DNA of 64,000 nt from Elmis aenea (Eukaryota; Arthropoda; Insecta; Coleoptera; Elmidae): positions 20,543,674 through 20,607,673 of the forward strand of contig OX393579.1 in NCBI GenBank assembly GCA_947652605.1. Reading direction: 5' to 3'. Below are positions 41,715-52,974 of the stretch, in pieces. The notes beneath the pieces are model-generated. The model had not been told where the DNA came from, ran no database searches, and worked only from the letters and a program-made list of their open reading frames with translations. A program made the position numbers and the translations under genes. The stretch's first letter is position 1, and every line of letters starts with the position of its first letter.

Positions 41715-42339
41715 TTAGAATAGAAGTGCTATCTTCCTGCTTGTTGTTTGTTCACCTGTTGACTCAAAAAGTAAAGATAGTTTTTAAATTATTTAAATAA
41801 AAATTTGTTATTGTGCCTAAACGCTAATTGTCAATGCCATTATGTGTATGTCAAATAAATAAAAATTTAATTATTTCGACCATTTTTAAAAGTTCTCTGC
41901 TTTTTGAAAGTTGTTGTATGTAATGTAAACAGCAACATTGAGATATTACCTATACTTACAGGAAATTCACAATTTTCTTAAACTCTGAATATAGAAAAAT
42001 ATGTATTTGCTGTGTAGGAGTACCAAGTATTCAGTTTGTTTTCTAACAAAGGCTTAAGTGTATTAAAAAAACATTTTTTACTTATCACTATTATTTTAAA
42101 AATTGTTTTATGAATGTTGTTTTGATTATCAACTTGATTTTTTATTATCTTAGATGCAAGATTAGCAGTACAAATATTCATTTCTTAATTATTTTGTCGT
42201 GACACTATCATTGTAAAAGCTTACGTTAAAGGATTTGTTGTTGTACTGGGCGTTGCATCGGTGGAATCAACAGAAAATTCCAAACTAATTTTGAGCTGTT
42301 CAAATATTGACTTTTCCAATTTTACAAATTTTGATGTAT
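41715..42339. other. Spacer, no gene recognised
   Basis: Nothing identified. Confidence 0.4.
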
Positions 42340-42384
42340 GATATTTTTTAAAAGTAAGTATATTTTACCAATATCTACAAAAAC
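42340..42384 (+). repeat. Left copy of a 45-bp target site duplication
   Basis: The sequence from GATATTTTTTAAAAGTAAGT to ATATCTACAAAAAC recurs at 42945-42993 with only a 4-bp AAGT expansion. The retrotransposon fragment lies between the copies. Confidence 0.9.
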
Positions 42385-42944
42385 CAGAACCAGAAAAAGC
42401 ACGAGAATTTACTACCAACTAAACAAAACTATCCTTAGGAAAAAAGAAATTAGTGCACAAACAAAAACCAGAATATACAACACGGTCGTAATTCCAACTA
42501 TGCTGTATGGTAGTGAAACATGGCCACTAACATCTAAACATGAGAAAAGAATAACGGCAGCAGAAATGAGATTCTTAAGAAAAATAGCGGGAAAAACAAA
42601 AAGAGATAAGTGCAAAAATAAAGACATCCAGAATAACCTACAACAAAAACAAATAACCCAGAATATCGAAGAAAAACAATTAAAATGGTACGGACACGTG
42701 CAGAGGATGCCGCCAGAATCCATGACAAAAAAAATAACAGAAAGTAGGAGGTATGGGAAAAGGCGGGTAGGAAGGCCAACAGCTAACATGGAAAACAGGA
42801 TAGAACAAATAGCCCGTGAAAGAGGGAAAACAGTTGGGGAGTTGAGAGCGATGACGGCAGACAAAAAGATCTGGAAAAGCTGGGTGGAGAACCACCAAAA
42901 GCCGACGCCGTGAGGCATAAGGCTTAGTAAAAGAAGAAGAAGAA
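42385..42944 (+). pseudogene. RTE-like retrotransposon 3' fragment
   Basis: An uninterrupted plus-strand frame (to the TGA at 42911-42913) gives the C-terminal region of an RTE-like polyprotein: YYQLNKTILRKKEISAQTKTRIYNTVVIPTMLYGSETWPLT, then KRITAAEMRFLRKIAGKTKRDK, NIEEKQLKWYGHVQRMPPE and RRVGRPTANMENRI. The LYGSETW and WYGHVQRM signatures are characteristic of this group. Only the region after the RT catalytic core is present, so the insertion is extremely 5'-truncated (560 bp). Residues before about 42385 in the same frame come from the target duplication. The 3' end is a (GAA)n tail (about 42930-42944), joined directly to the second copy of the duplication. The clean frame and well preserved duplication point to a recent insertion. 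Confidence 0.88.
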
Positions 42945-42993
42945 GATATTTTTTAAAAGTAAGTAAGTATATTTTACCAATATCTACAAAAAC
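42945..42993 (+). repeat. Right copy of the 45-bp target site duplication
   Basis: Same as 42340-42384, with AAGTAAGTAAGT in place of AAGTAAGT. Confidence 0.9.
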
Positions 42994-42999
42994 GATCCG

Positions 43000-43865
43000 C
43001 AAAATCGTGTGCTAACATGAGCGTGCAAAAATTTTAAGTTCCTGTCGCCCAGTTGACCGTCGCCGTCGCTCAGTTGACCGTCGTCCAGTTGTCGCGTACC
43101 GCTGCCTTTTATCTTTCATTTTTGGCAATTGTAATAAAAGATGTTTAAACTGTAAAATACTTAAACTTTGATTTAAAATCCACCCTAGTTATCCGCAATT
43201 ACTTTTTTAAACCACGTTAAAAATTTGCTTAGCTTATTTTGTAGTTAAGGCAAGAGGGAATTTCCTGAGTAATATTGTTTTAAACACTATCGAACAACCG
43301 TTTATTTGTGTCAATCGTTACCTCATCGTTTTTCAGCGCTGTCAATTTACACACCTCCATATTCACAAACATCTGCAACTGTACACAGCCTCAGCTGTTT
43401 GCTAAATGAAATGGTACTAAGTAAATTAAGCAAATTCATCACATTTAAACAGCGTTCCTTCACTCAGCCGCAACTCTCGAAGCGGCTAAACGAACATCGA
43501 AACTGATATGCAGCAGGTATAACAAAAATATGAAAGCTTTGATTAATCTTTAAAAAAAAAACTGAATCAGGAAGTTTGATTAATTAACCGTTTCTCTCAA
43601 AAAAGTTAGCCTATGATATGTATTTACTTTCGCCATACGTAGTACGAAGAAAGTATTGTGATCGCGAAAATTTTAGAATTCCAGATTTCGACGGATATTG
43701 AGGTCCCCTGAATCCGTTTTGAGTATTTTCGCGATGACGTCCGTGTGTGTGTATCTGCCAGACGCTAAAAATGTAAATTGTTTATGGTAGTTTTTGATAG
43801 AGCCTTTAAAAGTATTCTACAAAATGCGTGTGTGTAAATGTTTAAGTTTTCAAATAATAACTAAT
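43000..43865. other. Spacer, no gene recognised
   Basis: Triplicated CGCCCAGTTGACCGTCG-like words lie at 43045-43090. The stretch 43620-43770 (CGAAGAAAGTATTGTGATCG...) has the look of a dispersed repeat, but no second copy is in the window. Confidence 0.4.
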
Positions 43866-43868
43866 TTA

Positions 43869-44600
43869 CAGGGTGTTTGTTGAAATGACAACCCCAAATT
43901 ACATAAAAACAGTGATAGATAAAATAATTCTGTTTATGTGGGATTGTAGTCTATGTTAAGGTCTATAAAAAAAAAACGTATAACTTTATTTGGTAATATT
44001 TAAAATTACGAAATTATTTAAAAAAATCTAAACTTTTAACATTTTTCTAGAAAACGGCTCAAACAGTTTTTTTTTCAAGTTTTAATATGATAAAGAGTTT
44101 ATTTTTATTAGTAAAATGCCGTTTGTCTCAAGTCTCTTAAATTTGTGTGAAAACATGATTTTTTTTTAAATTTCGAAAATATCTACTCATGTGAAAGTTG
44201 TCATTTTCTCACTGCCTACCCTACATGAAAGTTTTACTTTTGTCACTAGTGACGAAAATAATGTCACGAAACGGTGAATAAACAATGTCAATTTGCTCTT
44301 GTGAAGTGAAATTAATTGTGGAAATGCTATAATTCAAGAAATAAATGACAAGGTAAGTGAAGTGAACAGTCAACTTTTTCGATTTCCACGGCATCCTATT
44401 TGCTTTAATAACGATTAGAAAAAAAAAGTCGAATATCTCGAAAAGTATGAGTTTTGGGTATAGGACATACTTAACAAAAAATGAAGCTCTCTTAAAGACA
44501 ATTTGATGACATAAGAAAATACAGGGGTTTGCGTTTGAAAATTATTGAATTACGAGCTTTTTAAAATCATGGAAGTTGCCACCTATTTATGAACACCCTG
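43869..44600. mobile_element. 732-bp CAGGGTGTT element, TA target
   Basis: The left end is CAGGGTGTTTGTTG and the right end is ATGAACACCCTG, with TA on both sides (43867-43868 and 44601-44602). A few bases in from each end is an ACAAC or GCAAC word in inverse sense. It is non-coding. The inverted repeats are short, so the pairing of these two ends is likely but not certain. Confidence 0.6.
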
Positions 44601-44604
44601 TATG

Positions 44605-45025
44605 CGTGATTAAAAATTTTTCTTATCGAGCTAATAGAGCAATGTTTTCTGCATGTCCTTACCAAATTACAACTCTGTGCTTCGAAAAATGACTTCGGGA
44701 GAATTTTTTAAATAAAGACTTGAAACCTTGAAAAATTTTGAAAATTATTTTTTTTTAGTGACAAGGCCGCATAAAAACCTTTACTATTTTATATCGATGT
44801 AAAGCTAAAATGAAGGCGGTCAAGAATATTAAATAAAAAATTGGGTGTTGTATTTGAAATATAAACGTTGCTATTGGTTCCAGAGAGGTAACTCACCCTG
44901 TATATTTAAAAATATTTTTATCGTGTTCGGAAGAAAAAACTGTTTAAAATAGCGTTTGAATCAACTTTTTATCTCAAACCGTTTAGCCACAATCGACCGA
45001 TCCGCCACTAATGACTCACCCTGTA
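44605..45025. repeat. Region with two CACCCTGTA right ends
   Basis: ACTCACCCTGTATAT at 44891 and ACTCACCCTGTATG at 45016 match the right ends of CAGGGTGAGT-type elements. Left partners were not found, so these are probably truncated copies. Confidence 0.45.
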
Positions 45026-45029
45026 TGTA

Positions 45030-45620
45030 CCTCTTCATATATTTTATTCGATTATTCTTCATGGACTTGGCTTCGTACTTTCAAGGTGATTCATTCACTA
45101 TGAACAAAATTTCTAAAATTAATAACCAATCCTTTCAAACGATAAATGAGGGCGCTTTATGTTACGGTACAATTATTTTTATTCCGTACTAATGATTTAG
45201 CTTCTCTTATGATTTTTTTATGGCCCTATGCCCATGTGAACATTTAATCCAAACTGTCTCTTTATTCGTAATTATGCTTTGGTACGTAATGCATATTTCG
45301 ATCTTTGAATATGCCGTTTTTTATGAGGTCGCGATTTAGATATTAAAAGAAAACCGTGCCTTTATGAGTTGATATTAAAAATTAGTGTGATTAAAAATAG
45401 ATAAGTAAAGTATTGACTGTGACATTATTTCGTCGGTATTCTACGCGTTGATTTGCTTCATAAAACTGGAAAATAAAAAGCTTGCTAATGAATATATACA
45501 GTAATGAGAAAATAATCTGACGGTATCGATTAGACGCTCGAGGTAGTTTGGGTATTTGTTTTTTTACACAAGACATTTTGCGGTTGTTTTTTAATATACT
45601 TTTTAAGACTGATTTCAAAA
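45030..45620. other. Spacer, no gene recognised
   Basis: Nothing identified. Confidence 0.4.
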
Positions 45621-45625
45621 ATGTA

Positions 45626-45780
45626 CAGGGTGGAACAAATTCGAATGTTTTACGGGGTAACTCGTTTACCGTAATAGTTAAATAGCGGAACTCTGATATA
45701 GGTTTCTTGGACTATTTTTTTGAGAAAAGAGCGCCTGAGTAATCAGATTTCTTATATCGCTTTCCATTTTGGCCCTATAA
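45626..45780 (+). repeat. Left end of a CAGGGTGG element
   Basis: CAGGGTGGAACAAATTCGAA, ACGGGGTAACTCG and AATAGCGGAACTC follow the same order as at 38017 and 57347. No right end was found. Confidence 0.55.
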
Positions 45781-45884
45781 ACGAAAAATTAAATTTCATC
45801 AATTTTAAAAAACAAGTAGGTATAACTTCTTTATTTATTTAAATAAAACAAAATATTATAAGGGTTTTGAATACACATTTTTAT

Positions 45885-46250
45885 GCTTAACTAGCGTAGT
45901 GACCCGGCTTCGCTCGGTGATTTTTTTTATCAATCACAGACTACTCGCGCTTCGCGCTCGCGCCCGGTGGACGTTTTTGACCTTTTGAGAATTTTGGATC
46001 TTTTGAGAATTTTTGTATCTATTGAGAATTTTTGTATCTATTGAGAATTTTGAAACTTTTGTGATATTTGGATCTTTTGGGAATTTTGGTTCTTTTGGGA
46101 ATTTTTGGAACTTCTGGGAATTCTCATATAGCCTATGTTCTTTCCATGGTCCTATAGATTGTCTGTGCCAAATTTGGTCAGGATCGGATGAGTGGTATAG
46201 GAATGCATAAAGGACAAACATACATACATACATTCATACAAACAAAATTA
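45885..46250. repeat. Dispersed insect repeat with 18-19-bp minisatellite
   Basis: The start has AACTAGCGTAGTGACCCGGC, TTCGCTCGG and CGCGCTTCGCGCTCGCG. The end has CCAAATTTGGTCAGGATCGG and a (CATA)n tail (46219-46245). From about 45978 to 46118, five to seven units of TTTTGAGAATTTTNGTATC repeat with an 18-19-bp period. Sequences with the GACCCGGCTTCGCTCGG start are widespread in insect genomes (from memory); the class is uncertain. Confidence 0.6.
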
Positions 46251-46479
46251 AAATGTGTTTAGCGACCTTGACTTTTGACATATGAAGTAACTTTTTTTTA
46301 AATTGGAAACGCTAATTGGTCATGACTTTATTTGAAAGAGCGTTTGTTTAACTTGTTTACGAAATCATGGCACACTTGGACTAGGAAGTTTTTACAAAAT
46401 CAGCCATATCTCGATTGTTTTTTGCAACAAATATACAAAACTATATATCTTTGAACAGCTAAGAATAAACGCTCTGTCA

Positions 46480-46976
46480 TAGAGTCCTGCGCGGGTCCAG
46501 ATGATCGGACCCGCACCCGACCCGCACAGCTGATGTTGAACTCGCACCCGACCCGCGACCCGCACGATTCTGGTTTAATAGACCCGCACCCGACCCTCTT
46601 CCCGCATAATTCTAGTTTATTAGACCCGCACCCGACCGCGAACAGCACACAACCCGCTACCCGCACCCGACCTGCGACCCGCACTATTGTGTTGTAATTT
46701 AAATTTATTTCAAACGTCGGATTTAGGGTTTATTTCAACTATGAGTTTATATTCACCTTTCTTTAATTTACTTTTTATAACATTAAGATTAAAAAAACAT
46801 GATCAGTATTTTTAATTTAAAATTAAAATCGTATCCAAACGAATAACGTGTAGGTACTATTGAACCGCTACCCGACCCGCTACCCGCAAAATTTAATATA
46901 CAAGGACTCGCGACCCGACCCGCTTTGCGGGTAACCCGTGGGTACCCGCGGGTTCCGACCCGACTGCGGGACTCTA
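46480..46976. mobile_element. 497-bp hAT-like element with CCCGCACCCGA arrays
   Basis: The ends are TAGAGTCCTGCGCGGGTC and, inverted, GACTGCGGGACTCTA. Both subterminal regions are dense in ACCCGCACCCGACCCGC-type repeats, oriented toward each other. The GC-rich arms enclose an AT-rich core. No 8-bp duplication is visible, so the superfamily is inferred by analogy with the other array-ended elements. Confidence 0.65.
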
Positions 46977-46979
46977 GGC

Positions 46980-47939
46980 TGGCTGTGTATCTGAAATACG
47001 TAATATGTTGATTTTTGTATCTCAAGCATATTCAGTTTAAATTAAAATATGTTTAGCGCGTGTTTTTCATTATCACGTCCTCTTGTAAAAATGACTCATA
47101 CTTTATCTTTGCTTATAGTCGTGTTGAATCGAGATTATTATAGTTATAAAACGATGTTTTTTGCACCGCATTGAGCTTACTGAACGCGTGTGATGTTTGG
47201 ACAAGTTCCAAATAGCAAAAGACCGGGCGTCAATAGTAATTTTCGTGCTCTCCAAGCAATAATCGACGTGTTTCTTTTACAATAACAAATAAACATCGAC
47301 AAATCTTGTAAAGTTCACCTTTTGCTACAGTAACTGGGACAGTTTGTCGATGTTTCCATTACAAGTGTCCCGTAACAAAGTTTCTCATTTTTTAAATTGA
47401 TATTTAATTTTATTTCGGACGAAGTTGTTTTTCAAGAAGATTCAGAGGATGTTTGCTTATGTTTTAACCCGAATCGACTTGCTTTTTGTACGTTAACTTG
47501 GTTTAATATTACACGCTTTGTTTTAGTTGCTTAATGTCTTCTATTGAAGACGATTTCCGTTGCGTTATGTGAAATCAGTCAGAGAATCCATATGCTCCGT
47601 GATTTAAAAGATTTACAACAAAGCGTACAGATTCTAAAACTGATGGCACATAAGTTGATCTCTAAGTTTTACTTTGTTTTAATGTTAATTCGCAAACAAA
47701 TGCAGCGGCACTTTTAGTTGTTTAAATTCTCTCGAATTTACATGGACTTATCTGGTTTCTCCCTTTTTGCATCACAATTAGCATTCTCGGGTTAGAAGTG
47801 TTGTCTCTTGTAATCTGTATAATTCGTTAGCGAGGATTTTTAACAAGTTTAAAATTCAAGCAGCTACACTAAAATACAAAAACAGTAATTTCAAAAATCA
47901 AGGCGGCTTGGTATAAAGTAGTAAATATTGTGACTTATA
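46980..47939. other. Spacer, no gene recognised
   Basis: Nothing identified. Confidence 0.4.
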
Positions 47940-48245
47940 CTTCATGCCAGGGTTGGCCTTAAATCATGATTTAAATCAGCTGATTTGTTTAAATTAAAAT
48001 CATGATTTAAAATCAAACTTTATTTTTTTGTCACGATTTAACGTCACACGTCACATATAAATTAAATGCACGTTTTACTTCCACCCGCTTAAACAACCGC
48101 TAGTAAAATACGCCGAATTGCGTATTGGCTTCTTATAGATCGAGGATAAATAAAGTCTCTATACAGGAAATTTCTTGTTGGAGACGATTCCGGTAGATTT
48201 ACTTAGTAAATTTTCACAATAATTTTTAATTTTGGGGTCAAAAGA

Positions 48246-49795
48246 TCTACAGCCTCATTCAAAAAGTCTGCAACAATAGGAAAAGTTTTTTATTATCGAT
48301 TTCTCAGAGAATTTTATGCTTGATAAAAGTTGATGCATGAGTGCATGACGTACAACTAATTTTAAAGATGAAAAAAGTTTTATATGACACTAGCCTTTAG
48401 CGATTTTAGAAATATTCGCAAGATTAGAGTATCCCTATTTTATAAGAGTTTAAAAAAAATTCAAGAGAAAACGATATTAAGAAAAATTTTTGAATTCTAA
48501 ACGTTTTTTTAAACTTAAAATAAGGACACTTTTTGAATGTTAAAATTAGGGAGACCGGGGCTAGTTGTCACACGGGCAAGTTGTCACAATCGCTATAACA
48601 ACTCTGGAACACATTATTATTATATGTTCAACATATCTACGTAAGCACTGAATGTAGCTTTCTTCAGTCATATGAGTTTGGCCCCTGTCGCATAAATGGT
48701 ACGTAAGCCATTCATTTTTATTTGTTTGACGTACAATAAAGTAAATTTTATTGGTCCTTTTTGTGGTTCTCTAGACGATTGAGATTGGATTTAAAGTGAA
48801 TACTATTATGACATTATCAAAGCTACACCTTTCAGCTAAAAGTTCATATGATTATTAGGGTATGGTTTTTTATCTCGAGACAAATAGCTTGATTTTTATC
48901 ATAAAAGTGGCCTCGGGGCATGTAGTCACATTGTTGACGGGGCAAGTTGTCACAAGCGAAAACTTGCCCCAACGCATAAAAATTACTCAAAATGTTCTTC
49001 TGTACAGATGTTCAGAACATATAAAAAAAAACAAATCGCTCTGCACCACCTGCGGACGTTTTAATCACGACCGCACAAATATGATTCAGATGATGATATC
49101 TAGGCGGGTTTCATGTGTTTGATCTGCATTTAAATTATTTTTATGTATTTCGATTGTTTGTATTGTTTCTATTTTTATCGTTAGACGTTATATTTGAGTT
49201 TTTCTTATAAATTGTCCATCAATTTTTTTTTTCATCAATCATTTACTACATTTATTTGACCCATGCCCGTGACAACTTGCCCCGCTCGCTGTAACAACAT
49301 GCCCCGGCCTCGGGGTAAGTTGTCACAGTTTGCTTGCGCGCGATAAATATTTTTTTGCACATAAATAACTCGATGTTGCTCAAACAACTATTCAGAATAT
49401 AAAGCACGACACATGTAGGTATGCAACAGAAAAAAACTGATCTTAAATTATGAAAATAAGACTTTAAAAAAATAAAACCTAAATTTTGTGGCAACTAGCT
49501 CTAGTCTCCCTACGTCAAAAATTAAAATTGAAATTTTAACCTCATATTTCTTCACCTTTGGTCGTATTTTTGAATTCTAAACAATCTTTTCCTATAATGT
49601 TTCTTTTGTTACTTTTCAAATAAGGCCCCATTACTCTTGTTAATATTTCTGAAATCGCTAAAATCTGATATGGTATACATTTTGTGAAATTTTTAAATTT
49701 AATTAGTTTATGTTATCCACCAACTTTTATTAGGAATAAAAGTTTCTGAGAAATTTTTAGTAAGAAAACTTCTTCATTTGTTGACACTGTATAGA
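48246..49795. mobile_element. Palindromic CAGCCTCATTC repeat, second layer of the nest
   Basis: The left arm (48246-48546) starts CAGCCTCATTCAAAAAGTCT. The right arm (49513-49795) is largely its inverse, with AAATCGCTAAAATC, CAACTTTTATTAG and GTTGACACTG at the end; it is interrupted in the middle by the element at 48549-49510. The family also occurs at 5573-6295. Confidence 0.7.
48549..49510. mobile_element. 962-bp TA MITE with GGGAGACCGGGGCTAGTTG ends, third layer
   Basis: The left end GGGAGACCGGGGCTAGTTGT and the right end CAACTAGCTCTAGTCTCCC are inverted. TA flanks both edges (48547-48548, 49511-49512). The motif GGGGCAAGTTGTCACA recurs in direct sense (48569, 48940, 49313) and inverse sense (48960, 49269, 49290). 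The open frame at 48862-49122 is fortuitous. Confidence 0.88.
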
Positions 49796-50214
49796 AGATA
49801 TAATGCAGGTTGAATAATGAATAAACTAGTTGTAAAAATGGAAAATATGCAAGTTTCTTCAAAAAAAAAAAAAAAAAACGTGATTTTTTTGATTTCTTAA
49901 ATTTTAATCAATGATTTTTAATTTTTTAATTTAAATCAATGATTTTTGATTTTTTAAATTTAAATGAAAGATTTTTGATTTTTTTAATAACAATCAAATT
50001 TTGCCCAACCCTGCTTCATAAGACGCGACAAATAATTTTAGTTGTATTCCAATATTTGATTGTTTTGAGGAATAGAATTTAGTAGATTTTAACAAGTCAT
50101 TCGAGTCGTAAAAATACAGTATTTTGCTCCGTTTATGGGTATAATTTTCTTTTCGTTTCATTCGAAATTAACTCGGATTCGTCGCCAAATTCTGTATGTT
50201 AAATGTATCAAAAG

Positions 50215-50660
50215 AAGGGCTTGAAACCGAAATCGAGAACTTTATTTTTATAACCGTATTTTGCTTAAAACAGTTTTTTTTTCCGTAAAAACTCGGTTTT
50301 ATGTAAAAAACCGATTTAACTTACAAATCGGTTTTTGACATTATTTAGATTAGGAATGTAAAGAATGGAAACATATTATCTATATTTAATTTTATAATAC
50401 ATATAGGTACAATCAAGCGTTCAGTAACGACTTTTGGTAAACTAATCGCATTTAATACAGATTTTGTATTTTTTTAAAGTAATTTTTATTAAAACAATAT
50501 GTTATAAAAGCCGGTTTTTAATTATTTTGGTTACAGGTTGCCGTTTCTTTTGCCATTTAAAATAATGGTTTCGGTTTCGGTTAAAAATCACTTTTACGAA
50601 CAAACAATAACGGTTAACTAGTTTTTTTAAACCGGTTTAAAAACCCGGTTTCATGCCCTA
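50215..50660. mobile_element. 446-bp hAT-like MITE with AACCGGTTT arrays
   Basis: The left end is AAGGGCTTGAAACCGAAATC and the right end, inverted, starts TAGGGCATGAAACCGGG. The 8-bp target duplication ATCAAAAG is perfect (50207-50214, 50661-50668). Subterminal AACCGGTTT and AAAACTCGGTTTT words dominate both sides. It is non-coding. Confidence 0.9.
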
Positions 50661-50669
50661 ATCAAAAGT

Positions 50670-51058
50670 AAGTATTTGTTCTTAAGATGTTGGCACCAAA
50701 TACAAAAATTGTCGTTGGCAATATTATATTCCAGATGATTTAATCTATTACCATTTAATGTTTGCTCGTTGTTTCGTAAATTTATTTATATAATTTTCTG
50801 GTAAATTACACTCTACCAAGTTTTGTGTAGGTTTATCATGTAAGTGTCACTTATTTCCTAAGTGGTTGCTTTCTGTTTAAAGAAAACTTCGCCGTAAACC
50901 TTGTAACGTCTTGAACTTTAGGATTATGATGTGCCGGATAATGTGGTCCTAAAGATAAGGTCCGCATTGATCCACTTAATGCTTCAAGGCACGATAGACA
51001 ACGTATTTTGTCTGTGAATAAGTTGTCGCAACGTCTATCGTGTGCCACCAGCGACACT
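50670..51058. other. Spacer, no gene recognised
   Basis: Nothing identified. Confidence 0.4.
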
Positions 51059-51066
51059 GTGTAAGG

Positions 51067-51343
51067 CAGTGGTTTCCAACCTTTTTGTACCGACGGCCCC
51101 CTTCTTCAAAAAAATAAATTTTGCGCCCCCCTCACTTTTTGTTACAATCTATTTTCATAAATACGGTTCTGATAAATAAGAATTATTTAATGGACTACAA
51201 AACAATACACCATATTCTGTATAAACAAAGTTCGTTTTGTTTGTTTGTATTAAAAAATTATATTTTGGTAACAGCTGCGCGCCCCCCTAGCAATAGCCTC
51301 GCGCCCCCCTAGGGGGTCGCGCCCCACAGGTTGGAAACCACTG
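51067..51343. mobile_element. 277-bp hAT MITE (SPIN/Charlie-like ends), copy 2
   Basis: It has the same ends and length as 7544-7820: CAGTGGTTTCCAACCT and AGGTTGGAAACCACTG. The 8-bp duplication GTGTAAGG is perfect (51059-51066 and 51344-51351). The right part reads GGGGGTCGCGCCCCACAGGTTGG in pieces matching copy 1 with a few substitutions. Confidence 0.94.
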
Positions 51344-51344
51344 G

Positions 51345-52010
51345 TGTAAGGTTTCATACTCGAGAGACCGAAAATCTATGGTTAAAGTAGATTTTCAAAG
51401 TAATATGTATTGAAAGCTCGGTGTGACATGTCAGGAAGAAAATGCTTTTTGTTAGATCCTTATATAGTTTATAGCAATATTCGAGGAGAAAACTTTTAAA
51501 GAGCTGGTTCGTTAGTCATCTAAATTTGAAAACAAATGAATTTTAAATTTTCAGTATACACACTTGTGATTGTTTTATAAATTTTATTCACATAAAACTA
51601 TTTGGACCATTACAATCACTTCGAGAATGCTTAACACTTCTGGTTTAACCGAAAGTGGCTCGCTCGTTGTACAAGGAGGGGATTTATCGTTTTTGGCCTA
51701 GTCGATAAAGGGCGCAAACTGCATAAATTGTCTATGGTTTTTTAGTTTGACTTAAAGGTTTTATGAAGTTATATCAAGTAGTTTGCATTTGACGGTCCAA
51801 AAAATTGAACAAATTCTGCGTTTTTAATCAATGGATTAAGCCGAACTAAACTAAACAGTGATAAAATACTTTAATATTGAGGTTTTACCCCTAAGCGAAG
51901 TAAAAATTGAGCTAGCTTTTACTTAAGATGAATAATCGGCAGAGTTTGAAACAAAAGAGTGCTTAAAACAAAGATGCGTGCTCAGTACACTATTATTCTC
52001 AGTAGTTATA
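51345..52010. other. Spacer, no gene recognised
   Basis: Nothing identified. Confidence 0.4.
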
Positions 52011-52015
52011 CACAT

Positions 52016-52865
52016 AAAACAAAAAAATGAGACCGTTCTATCTAGGCAACTGGAAAATGGAAAAAATAAACATAACGGAGCTAATGTTCGCAGACGACAT
52101 GGTCATAGTCGCGGAATCAGAAAAAAATCCACAACATAACCAAGAAACTCTTAACGAAGAATTGGATAAAATTAAGATGAAAATAAATATCGACTAAACA
52201 AAAACTATGATCGTGTCAATTAGAACAAAGGGCATAACATTACTTTAGATGGGTTTAGGTTGGAACAAGTAGCTTTAAATATTCAGAAGTGATCATCGAG
52301 AACAAAGGACGTATGGACAAGAAAATAAACGAAAGGACAGGAACTGTGGGATAAAATATTTGAAAGTTTAAGATCATCATTTTTTGGAAATAGGGAAGTT
52401 CCAAAACAAACAAAAGTAGAAGTTGTAAAAAAAATTGTAACTCCAGCACTTTTATGGGGAAGTGAAATGTGGACAATTACAAACAAAAATAGTAGCCGTG
52501 TGTGTGCAGCAGAAATGGGGTTTATAAAGAAATTTTTGGAAAAACCGAAAAGGATCGAATCAGAAATGTAGGACAATTAAAAATAAAATCAGTTGAAATA
52601 AAGACGGCTGGAATGATTGAGATACATTTATAGGAAGAAAGAAGAAAGGTTAACCAAAAAAGCCTATGAAGCAAGGCCACAGGGAAAAAATAAAAGAGTT
52701 AGACCGAGAAAAACCTGGCAAGACGAAGTTTAAAAAGCAGCAGCGGATAGAAACATGAAATGGAACGAGATAAAAAAGCTAGCACAAGACAGAAAGACGT
52801 GGAAGAAAGTCAGCACAACACAACTCAACAGTCCTGCACCTGACGGTAGAGCGATTTACGATTAA
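52016..52865 (+). pseudogene. RTE-like RT remnant
   Basis: Plus-strand fragments follow the order of an RTE-like RT. A frame from 52028 to the stop at 52195 holds MRPFYLGNWKMEKINITELMFADDMVIVAESEKN with the FADD catalytic box. After several shifts come VPKQTKVEVVKKIVTPALLWGSEMWTITNKN (about 52390-52490) and CAAEMGFIKKFLEK, matching the LYGSETW and AAEMRFLRK region seen at 42485-42590. Last come RPRKTWQDEV and DRKTWKKVSTTQLNSPAPDG (52700-52850). Multiple stops and small deletions make it dead, and the part before the FADD box is missing. It is more decayed than the fragment at 42385 and has no visible target duplication. Confidence 0.8.
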
Positions 52866-52974
52866 ATAATAATGACTGTTTTCATCGTTTTTATTAGTTA
52901 AAACTGAATGATTTTTAAAGATAAACCTAAAAACCAATACATCCATAAAACGAGTTTTTTTCTTATGTTGTCAC

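Larger units (their letters stand above)
47948..50013. mobile_element. hAT-like element with AAATCATGATTT arrays, carrying two nested insertions
   Basis: The ends are CAGGGTTGGCC and, inverted, GCCCAACCCTG. The flanks are CTTCATGC (47940-47947) and CTTCATAA (50014-50021), a 6 of 8 match consistent with a decayed target duplication. Subterminal regions contain AAATCATGATTTAAATC-type repeats at the left and AAATCAATGATTTTTGATT at the right. The palindromic repeat 48246-49795 sits inside. Confidence 0.75.

Noticed and set aside
42412..43002. 196-codon minus-strand frame, hydrophobic like a membrane protein
   Set aside because: It is the complement of the RTE-like fragment at 42385-42944. The apparent membrane segments come from the complement of Lys/Glu-rich coding sequence, and it spans the target duplication.
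46400..47025. Gly/Arg/Val-rich minus-strand frames
   Set aside because: They are translations of the ACCCGCACCCG arrays of the element at 46480-46976.
48862..49122. 86-codon frame with a CTTCGRFNHDR Cys/His stretch suggesting a zinc finger
   Set aside because: It lies inside a TA MITE and reads through its repeated GGGGCAAGTTGTCACA motif. One CxxC is not enough to support a domain.
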